Source: Acidimicrobiia bacterium (lineage in GTDB: Bacteria > Actinomycetota > Acidimicrobiia > Acidimicrobiales > Ilumatobacteraceae). From it: DNA of 5,742 nt. The stretch spans positions 1-5,742 of the forward strand of contig RGSV01000081.1 of the NCBI GenBank assembly GCA_010025655.1, in the 5' to 3' direction. The translations under genes were made by a program, and so were the position numbers. Below the pieces are notes generated by a model, which was given only the letters and a program-made list of their open reading frames with translations, searched no databases and was not told the origin of the DNA. Positions 1 to 5,493 of this stretch are shown piece by piece (position 1 is the first letter of the stretch; the number at the start of each line of letters is the position of its first letter).

Positions 1-121
1 GGAGGCAGGTCGTTGGTGTCGCTGCGACGATCGTCTGGGGTGTCGTCTGGCGTATTGGGGTGGTTCATCATCCCTCTGGTGTGACATCGGTGATGGTTCC
101 GGCAATTACTCGTAGCACGCG
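1..121. repeat. Left arm of a long inverted repeat (inverted copy of 439-559)
   Basis: Read as its reverse complement, this segment reproduces the recF/dciA junction at 439-559, with position 1 pairing with 559 and 121 with 439. I find 119 of 121 bases complementary; the differences are at 86 (partner 474) and 106 (partner 454), and pairing stops abruptly at 122. On the minus strand the arm carries the last 17 residues of RecF and about the first 24 codons of dciA. The arms are separated by 317 bases of recF. The arm may continue left of the window. Likely explanation: a fold-back chimera from amplification or assembly; a real inverted duplication cannot be excluded. Confidence 0.95.
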
Positions 122-492
122 CAGCCGACTTGCGGCGCGGCACCAGCACAGTTGGGCCGCACCGCGACGATCTCGTCGTGTCGATTGATGCACTGGCCGC
201 GCGCACCCAAGGGTCGCACGGCGAACAACACTCACTCGGTTTGGCGTTGCGCATGGGTATCCACCATGCCGTGAGTGATCGTTGGGGTTCGCCTCCCGTG
301 TTGGTGCTTGACGACGTGTTGGCCGGGCTCGACCCACGGCGCAAGGCGGCCGTGTTTGAACAGCTGCTCGTCCATTTGCCGACGAGACAGGTGCTTGTTA
401 CCAGCCCCGAGGCGCTGCCCGATTCGCCACGTATCACCCGCGTGCTACGAGTATTTGCCGGAACCATCACCGACGTCACACCAGAGGGATGA
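122..492 (+). CDS. recF: RecF, DNA replication/repair ATPase, 3' part only (5' end lost at the repeat junction)
   Basis: RecF is an SMC/ABC-type ATPase that binds gapped DNA and, with RecO and RecR, promotes RecA loading; it acts on the nucleoid. About 120 residues remain, the C-terminal third of a protein that is usually near 360-400 aa. Visible motifs are GPHRDD (154-171), an ABC-signature-like SHGEQ (214-228), and the Walker B/D-loop VLVLDDVLAGLD (298-333) with the two acidic residues at 310-315. The Walker A half is absent. The frame stays open to 94, but bases before 122 belong to the inverted copy of the recF/dciA junction, so residues encoded there are not RecF. A TTG at 130 is not a plausible start because the conserved RRGTS segment already begins there. 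The TGA stop (490-492) overlaps the next gene as ATGA. The family assignment is secure. Whether the truncation is biological is doubtful. Confidence 0.93.
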
Positions 493-559
493 TGAACCAC
501 CCCAATACGCCAGACGACACCCCAGACGATCGTCGCAGCGACACCAACGACCTGCCTCC
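439..559. repeat. Right arm of the long inverted repeat (native recF/dciA junction)
   Basis: This is the partner of 1-121. It lies in its natural context: it contains the recF stop, the overlapping dciA start and the first codons of dciA, and both genes read without interruption through it. This is therefore the original copy, and the left arm is the displaced, inverted one. Confidence 0.95.
483..488 (+). promoter_or_regulatory. Ribosome binding site for the dciA-like gene
   Basis: AGAGGG lies directly against the ATG at 489 and three bases before a second, in-frame ATG at 492. The spacing is too tight for 489 and still short for 492, so the second ATG may be the real initiator. The choice changes the protein by one residue only. 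Overlap with the recF stop suggests translational coupling. Confidence 0.55.
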
Positions 560-845
560 ACACACCACCCTGCAGGGCCAGCTCACGCGGCTCTTGCAGT
601 CGCTCGGTTCTGACGATGCCGACAGCGTGACGGGGGTTTTTGGCGCTTGGCGTGAACTGGTGGGCGACTCAGTGGCCGCGCACGTGCAACCGGTGCGACT
701 TGATCATGCAACGCTCGTCGTCGAGGTTGATGACCCGAGTTGGGCGACCGAACTGCGCTTCCTGGAAGCATCGTTGTGCGCCAAGATTTCGTCGTTCACC
801 ACGACACCAGTCACAGCACTCGAAGTACGCGTAAAACGTCGGTAA
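489..845 (+). CDS. dciA: DciA-like DUF721 protein, replicative helicase-associated factor
   Basis: The product is 118 aa. Residues 1-28 are polar and rich in Asp, Pro, Asn and Arg, and look disordered. Residues about 29-118 match the DUF721 pattern: a helix (QLTRLLQSLG), then W54-RELVG, AAHVQPVRL, the strand LVVEVDDPSWATEL and a closing helix plus strand. In bacteria without DnaC or DnaI, DUF721 proteins of the DciA family interact with the replicative helicase DnaB and support its loading; the actinobacterial member sits between recF and gyrB exactly as here. The start overlaps recF by ATGA, so it is probably translated by coupling in one transcript with recF. The first 24 codons also lie inside the inverted repeat, but the reading frame is intact. 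The family is clear from the motifs and the position. The helicase role is inferred from the family. Confidence 0.88.
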   Translation: MMNHPNTPDDTPDDRRSDTNDLPPHTTLQGQLTRLLQSLGSDDADSVTGVFGAWRELVGDSVAAHVQPVRLDHATLVVEVDDPSWATELRFLEASLCAKISSFTTTPVTALEVRVKRR

Positions 846-868
846 ATCCGAGCGTTTTCGTACTTCGA

Positions 869-883
869 TTGCCACTGTGGCAA
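869..883. promoter_or_regulatory. Perfect 15-bp palindrome upstream of gyrB, candidate operator
   Basis: TTGCCACTGTGGCAA has seven-base arms around a single central T. It is the only strong dyad in the 69-base gap between dciA and gyrB and lies 31 bases before the gyrB ATG. Its left half begins with TTGCCA, resembling a -35 hexamer, but lies 21 bases from the best -10, which is too far for a good sigma-70-type pair. The size and symmetry fit a dimeric regulator site. It is a poor terminator because the A-rich tract after it would give A, not U, in the transcript. No known regulator is recognised. Confidence 0.5.
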
Positions 884-895
884 CCGCAAAAAAGG

Positions 896-901
896 TAGAA
901 T
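896..901 (+). promoter_or_regulatory. Possible -10 box of a gyrB-gyrA promoter
   Basis: TAGAAT matches the TANNNT core of a housekeeping -10 element. Upstream at 16-18 bases there is no good -35, which is common in Actinobacteria. Transcription would begin around 907-909, giving a leader of only six to eight bases and cutting into the ribosome binding site. The gyrB message would then be nearly leaderless. Weak evidence, from sequence match only. Confidence 0.35.
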
Positions 902-902
902 C

Positions 903-908
903 AAAAGG
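903..908 (+). promoter_or_regulatory. Ribosome binding site for gyrB
   Basis: AAAAGG sits six bases before the ATG at 915. No ATG, GTG or TTG occurs in this frame between the stop at 843-845 and 915, so this site and the frame both fix the gyrB start. Confidence 0.6.
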
Positions 909-914
909 TTCAGT

Positions 915-2882
915 ATGTCCGTTGACGCCACCAAAGGCACCACTCGCAAAGGTTCGGCGTCGTACGGCGCCAAAGACATCCAGGTGCTTGAGGGTCTTGA
1001 CCCCGTGCGCCGTCGCCCGGGCATGTACATCGGTTCGACAGGCTTGGCGGGCCTCCACCATCTCATCTGGGAAGTTGTCGACAACTCAGTCGACGAGGCG
1101 ATGGCCGGGTTCTGCAACAAGATCATCGTCACCCTGCACCCCGACGGGTCGTGCGAAGTGGTCGACAACGGCCGTGGCATCCCCGTCGACCCGTACCCCT
1201 CGGGCCCACATAAGGGCAAGAGCGCGCTCGAAGTCGTGCTCACCGTCTTGCACGCCGGCGGCAAGTTTGGCGGCGACGGCTACAAGGTGTCGGGTGGTCT
1301 GCACGGCGTCGGTGTGAGCGTCGTCAACGCATTGTCGTTGCGCGTCGTTGCCGAAGTGCACCGCGAAGGCACGCATTTCCGCCAAGAGTTCGTCGAAGGC
1401 GGAAAACCGAAAGGCAAACTGCAGAAGGTCGGAGCGTCACCAGAGAAGACGCAACGCGGCACGTCGATTCGTTTCTGGCCCGACCCCGAGATTTTTAAGG
1501 CCGAAGGCACCGAGTTCGTTGCGCGAACCGTGACTGAACGACTGCAGACGATCGCATTCTTGAACAAGAACCTTGAGGTTGTCTTCGTTGATGATCGTGG
1601 TGACAAGAAACAAAAAGTGACGTTCCAATACAAGGGCGGCATCGTCGATTTCGTGAAGCACCTCAACCAATCGCGCGAGGCACTGTTCACCAAGGTGGCG
1701 CACTACGAAGCAAGTGAAGACGACCAAACGTTGGATATCGCCCTGCAGTGGAACACTGGCTACTACGAGGGCATTTATGGCTATGCCAACGGCATTTCCA
1801 CGGTCGAAGGCGGCATGCACGTGGAGGGGTTCAAGACCGCACTCACCTCGGTGCTCAACAAGTATGCGCGATCATCTGGCGGCCTCAAAGAGAAGGATGA
1901 AAACCTGCTCGGCGAAGACATTCGTGAGGGCTTGACCGCGGTGGTGTCGGTCAAGCTGCGCGAGCCGCAGTTCGAAGGCCAGACCAAGGCCAAGTTGGGC
2001 AACGTGTCGATGCGCTCGTTCGTGCAGAAAGAAACCAACACCAAGTTGGAAGAGTGGTTGCAAGAAAATCCGACCGAAGCCAACCGTGTGGTGAAGAAGG
2101 CGGTCGCGGCTGCGCAGGCGCGCATTGCCGCCAAGAATGCACGCAACGCAATTCGTCGCAAGACCGCGCTCTCGGGTGCGGGTATGCCTGACAAGTTGAA
2201 GGACTGCACGAGCGGTGACCCCGGCGAAAGCGAACTCTTCATTGTCGAGGGCGATTCAGCCGGTGGCACAGCCGTCGACGCACGCGACCCACGCACGCAG
2301 GCAATTCTCCCGATTCGCGGCAAGATCTTGAACGTCGAGCGTGCGCGCCTCGACAAGATGCTGAAGAACAACGAGATCCAAGCCCTCATCACTGCGATTG
2401 GCGGTGGTGTCGGCAATGACGAGTTCAATGTCGAAAAAGCGCGATACCACAAAGTCATCATCTTGGCCGACGCCGATGTCGACGGCAGCCACATTCGCAC
2501 GCTGTTGCTCACGTTCTTCTACCGCCAGATGCGCCCGATGGTCGAGAGTGGCTTCATCTACATCGCACAACCGCCGCTGTATTCCACCGAGGTGGGCAAA
2601 GAGAAGGTGTATCTGAAAGATGATGCTGCCAAAAACGCATTCTTGAAAGAGCACGCCAACCACAAGAAAGAGTTCCAGCGCCTGAAGGGTCTCGGTGAGA
2701 TGGACTGGCAGGAGCTGAAAGGCACCACGATGGATGCCGCGACCCGCACGCTCTTGCAGATCACCGTCGACGAGGCGGCTGAGGCAGAAAACATCATGAG
2801 TGTGTTGATGGGTGACGACGTCGAGATGCGCAAAGAATTCATCACCACTAACGCGCGCGACGTGCGCAACCTGGACTTCTAA
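915..2882 (+). CDS. gyrB: DNA gyrase subunit B (GyrB)
   Basis: GyrB is the ATPase subunit of the A2B2 gyrase that introduces negative supercoils. At 655 aa it is the short form, without the roughly 170-residue insertion of the Escherichia coli protein. The GHKL ATPase domain holds catalytic E53 and N57 in EVVDNSVDEA, D84 in DNGRGIP, the lid GGLHGVGVSVVNA (127-139), and the transducer QTK loop with K358. The coumarin-contact Arg is R150. TOPRIM holds E445 in EGDSAGG and the metal-binding D519/D521/D523 of DADVDG. The C-terminus ends in the usual RNLD-type motif. R476 stands where E. coli has Lys447. ATG 915 is the only conventional start in frame after the upstream stop and has an AAAAGG site. 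The stop lies 15 bases before gyrA, so the two are one operon. Whether transcription also enters from recF-dciA cannot be told. Confidence 0.99.
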   Translation: MSVDATKGTTRKGSASYGAKDIQVLEGLDPVRRRPGMYIGSTGLAGLHHLIWEVVDNSVDEAMAGFCNKIIVTLHPDGSCEVVDNGRGIPVDPYPSGPHKGKSALEVVLTVLHAGGKFGGDGYKVSGGLHGVGVSVVNALSLRVVAEVHREGTHFRQEFVEGGKPKGKLQKVGASPEKTQRGTSIRFWPDPEIFKAEGTEFVARTVTERLQTIAFLNKNLEVVFVDDRGDKKQKVTFQYKGGIVDFVKHLNQSREALFTKVAHYEASEDDQTLDIALQWNTGYYEGIYGYANGISTVEGGMHVEGFKTALTSVLNKYARSSGGLKEKDENLLGEDIREGLTAVVSVKLREPQFEGQTKAKLGNVSMRSFVQKETNTKLEEWLQENPTEANRVVKKAVAAAQARIAAKNARNAIRRKTALSGAGMPDKLKDCTSGDPGESELFIVEGDSAGGTAVDARDPRTQAILPIRGKILNVERARLDKMLKNNEIQALITAIGGGVGNDEFNVEKARYHKVIILADADVDGSHIRTLLLTFFYRQMRPMVESGFIYIAQPPLYSTEVGKEKVYLKDDAAKNAFLKEHANHKKEFQRLKGLGEMDWQELKGTTMDAATRTLLQITVDEAAEAENIMSVLMGDDVEMRKEFITTNARDVRNLDF

Positions 2883-2883
2883 G

Positions 2884-2890
2884 GCAAGGG
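2884..2890 (+). promoter_or_regulatory. Ribosome binding site for gyrA
   Basis: GCAAGGG is seven bases before the ATG at 2898. It supports the long form of GyrA that carries the Lys/Gly-rich N-terminal tail. The alternative in-frame GTG at 3036, which would give a protein of more typical N-terminal length, has no comparable site. Confidence 0.6.
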
Positions 2891-2897
2891 CACCACG

Positions 2898-5447
2898 ATG
2901 GCAAAGAAGAAGTCCGACTCCACGACACCGGCGAAGACGCCCGCGAAGTCAACGGCAAAGTCGGGTGGCGGCAAGAAGGGTGGGGGTGGCGACGGCAACG
3001 GTTCGTCACAACTGCCGCTCTCAAGCGGCGACTCGGTGCAACCGATTCAGCTGCAAGACGAGATGGAGCGTTCGTTCCTCGATTACGCGATCTCGACGAT
3101 CATGTCGCGCGCCTTGCCCGACGTGCGCGACGGGCTGAAGCCCGTGCACCGCCGCATCATCTGGGACATGGATCAGCAGGGCTTCCGCCCTGACCGCCCA
3201 TACGTGAAGTGTGCGCGTGTCACCGGTGACACGATGGCGCGTTATCACCCGCACGGCGACGGTGCGATCTATGACGCTCTCGTGCGTATGGCCCAGCCGT
3301 TTTCGCTGCGCCACCCGCTGATCGACTTCCACGGCAACTACGGCTCACCGGACTTCGGCCCAGCAGCGAGCCGCTACACCGAGGCTCGTCTGCACCCACT
3401 TGCCATGCAGTTGCTCGCTGACATCGAAGAAAACACCGTCGACTTGATGCCGAACTACGACGGCACGACCGAAGAACCCACGGTGCTGCCGGCGCGGTTC
3501 CCGAATCTGTTGGTGAACGGCTCGCAGGGCATCGCGGTCGGCATGGCCACGTCGATTCCGCCACACAACCTGGGCGAAATCATCGATGCGACGCTGCACT
3601 TGATTGACAATCCCGAGGCGACGGTCAAAGATCTGATGAAGTTCGTGAAGGGTCCCGACTTTCCGACGGGTGGGCTCATTCTCGGCCGCGACGGGCTCAC
3701 CGAGGCGTACAAGACCGGCCGCGGCAGCATCAAGATGCGCGCCAAGGTGGCGATCGAAGAAGGCCAACGCGGTCAAATGCGCATCGTGGTGTCTGAACTG
3801 CCGTACCAAGCAAGTTGCTCGGCGATTGCCGCACGCATTCAAGAACTCGTCGACAACGACGGGCTTGAAGGCATCGCCGATGTCAACGACAACTCTGCGG
3901 GCGGCACCACGAACCTGATCATCACGCTGAAGCGCGACGCGAATGCCAATGTGGTGATGAACAACCTCTTCAAGAACACCCAGTTGCAGAGTCAGTTCCC
4001 GGTCAACATGGTGGCGCTCGTTGACGGCGTGCCGCGCACGCTCACTTTGAAGGATGCACTTGCCGGCTACGTGGCCCACCAGATCGAGGTCATCACGCGC
4101 CGCAGCCAGTTCCGCCTCGACAAGGCGAAGGAGCGCAACCACATCCTCGAAGGCCGCCTGAAGGCCCTCAATGTCATCGACGAAGTCATCAAGGTGATTC
4201 GCGCCAGCGAAGATGCGAACGCCGCCAAAGAGGCGTTGATGTCGAAGAAGTTCGGCTTCAGCGAACGTCAGGCCATAGACATCCTCGACATGCAGTTGCG
4301 CCAGTTGACCAAGTTGTCGCGCATCGACCTCGAAGCAGAGCAAAAAGAGATCCGCGCAAAGATCAAGGAACTCACGGCGATTCTTGAAGACGACAAGGTG
4401 TTGCGCGGCGTGATTTCCACCGAACTTACGAAGGTGCGCGAAACCTTCGCCACACCGCGTGTCTGCCAAATTGCCGCCGACGTCGGTGAGATGGGTGTCG
4501 AAGACCTCGTCGAAGACAAAGAACTCGTCATCGTGATGACCCAAGAGCAATACATCAAGGCGGTGTCGGCCGATTCATTCCGCACGCAGGGTCGTGGCGG
4601 TCGCGGCGTCAGCGGTGCGCGACTGAAGAGTGACGACATCGTGCGTCACGTCATCTTTACGACAGCGCACGCCTATCTGTTGTTCTTCTCCAACCGTGGG
4701 CGGGTCTATCGTCTGCGCGCCCTCGAGGTGCCCGAGCGCGAACGCACCGCCAAGGGCATGCCGATCGTCAACTTGCTGCCGCTGCAGTCGGGGGAGACGA
4801 TTCAGGCGATCATCGACACGCGCGAATTCCCCGGTGAGCGCTATTTGTTCTTCGTGACCAAGTCTGGACAGGTGAAAAAGACGAAGTTCGATGAATATGA
4901 CTCGAGCCGGCGTGACGGCTTGATTGCCCTCAAGCTGCGCCCGAAAGACGAACTCGTGCGTGTCATTGAAACCAACGGCACTGACGATGTGTTCATGGTG
5001 ACCCGTGGCGGCCAGACGATTCGGTTCTCCGAAAAACTCGTTCGACCGATGGGTCGGTCGGCGGCTGGTGTGCGCGGCATGAAGATGCGCGGTGCCGATG
5101 AAGTGGTGTCGGTCGATGTCGCGCGCGACGAAGCATCGATCCTGCTCGTCACCGAGTCGGGTTACGGAAAGCGCACGCAGATCAACCACTTCGCTCGCAA
5201 GGGTCGCGGCGGCATGGGCATGATTGGCATCAAACTGACAGGCAAGAAGGGGCGCGTCGTTGCCGCCTTCATGGTCGGGTTGGAAGACGAGATCGTCGTC
5301 GTGTCGTCGGGTGGTACCACGATTCGCATTCCGGTGCGCGAGATCTCGAGTCAGGGTCGCGCCGCCACGGGCGTGCGGGTAATGAGTCTCGAGTCAGGTC
5401 AGGTTGTTGCGTCGGTGGCACCAATCATCGCCGGCGACGATTCCTGA
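2898..5447 (+). CDS. gyrA: DNA gyrase subunit A (GyrA) with a Lys/Gly-rich N-terminal tail
   Basis: GyrA cuts and rejoins DNA through a tyrosyl-phosphodiester and wraps DNA on its C-terminal domain. The product is 849 aa. Residues 2-45 form a low-complexity tail (AK and PAK repeats, then a Gly/Lys run). The breakage-reunion domain follows: ALPDVRDGLKPVHRRI (72-87), HPHGD (117-121), catalytic R159-Y160, then tower and coiled-coil segments (for example FRLDKAKERNHILEGRL and the DILDMQLRQLTKL C-gate region). The C-terminal beta-pinwheel starts near residue 541 and shows six blade repeats and the GyrA box QGRGGRG (564-570), which is a mark of gyrase and not topoisomerase IV. Gly122 sits at the quinolone-contact Ser83 position; Asp126 matches Asp87. 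The loop before Y160 is one residue shorter than in E. coli. It is cotranscribed with gyrB. The identity is certain; the exact start is likely but not proven. Confidence 0.98.
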   Translation: MAKKKSDSTTPAKTPAKSTAKSGGGKKGGGGDGNGSSQLPLSSGDSVQPIQLQDEMERSFLDYAISTIMSRALPDVRDGLKPVHRRIIWDMDQQGFRPDRPYVKCARVTGDTMARYHPHGDGAIYDALVRMAQPFSLRHPLIDFHGNYGSPDFGPAASRYTEARLHPLAMQLLADIEENTVDLMPNYDGTTEEPTVLPARFPNLLVNGSQGIAVGMATSIPPHNLGEIIDATLHLIDNPEATVKDLMKFVKGPDFPTGGLILGRDGLTEAYKTGRGSIKMRAKVAIEEGQRGQMRIVVSELPYQASCSAIAARIQELVDNDGLEGIADVNDNSAGGTTNLIITLKRDANANVVMNNLFKNTQLQSQFPVNMVALVDGVPRTLTLKDALAGYVAHQIEVITRRSQFRLDKAKERNHILEGRLKALNVIDEVIKVIRASEDANAAKEALMSKKFGFSERQAIDILDMQLRQLTKLSRIDLEAEQKEIRAKIKELTAILEDDKVLRGVISTELTKVRETFATPRVCQIAADVGEMGVEDLVEDKELVIVMTQEQYIKAVSADSFRTQGRGGRGVSGARLKSDDIVRHVIFTTAHAYLLFFSNRGRVYRLRALEVPERERTAKGMPIVNLLPLQSGETIQAIIDTREFPGERYLFFVTKSGQVKKTKFDEYDSSRRDGLIALKLRPKDELVRVIETNGTDDVFMVTRGGQTIRFSEKLVRPMGRSAAGVRGMKMRGADEVVSVDVARDEASILLVTESGYGKRTQINHFARKGRGGMGMIGIKLTGKKGRVVAAFMVGLEDEIVVVSSGGTTIRIPVREISSQGRAATGVRVMSLESGQVVASVAPIIAGDDS

Positions 5448-5479
5448 TTCGTCGCGCTACCACCCACGATCGCGGGTCG

Positions 5480-5493
5480 GCGAGCATGCTCGC
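5480..5493. repeat. Perfect 14-bp palindrome after gyrA
   Basis: GCGAGCATGCTCGC is fully self-complementary and spans the ATG of the next open frame. No T-run follows, so it is not a normal intrinsic terminator. It also encodes conserved-looking residues (around ASMLA) of that frame, so it may be a coincidence of coding sequence. Confidence 0.55.

Noticed and set aside
130..132. TTG as a genuine start of a short RecF-like protein
   Set aside because: The conserved RecF segment is already under way at this point and there is no ribosome binding site; the gene is cut, not restarted.
68..337. Minus-strand open frame ending in a RecF-like tail
   Set aside because: It is produced by the inverted repeat: the last 17 residues come from the inverted recF end, and the rest is the reverse of genuine recF.
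1..559. Inverted arms as ends of an insertion sequence or a phage attachment site
   Set aside because: The arms are pieces of recF and dciA and enclose only recF sequence; there is no transposase, integrase or target duplication.
869..895. Palindrome before gyrB as a terminator of recF-dciA
   Set aside because: The stem is short with a three-base loop at most, and is followed by an A-rich run rather than a T-run on the + strand.
1781..2512. 243-codon open frame on the minus strand inside gyrB
   Set aside because: It is antisense to the conserved GyrB transducer and TOPRIM region, has serine/arginine-rich shadow composition and no motif.
3345..4550. 401-codon open frame on the minus strand inside gyrA
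   Set aside because: It is fully antisense to the conserved GyrA core, has no recognisable family pattern, and is the usual long shadow frame created by GC-rich third codon positions.
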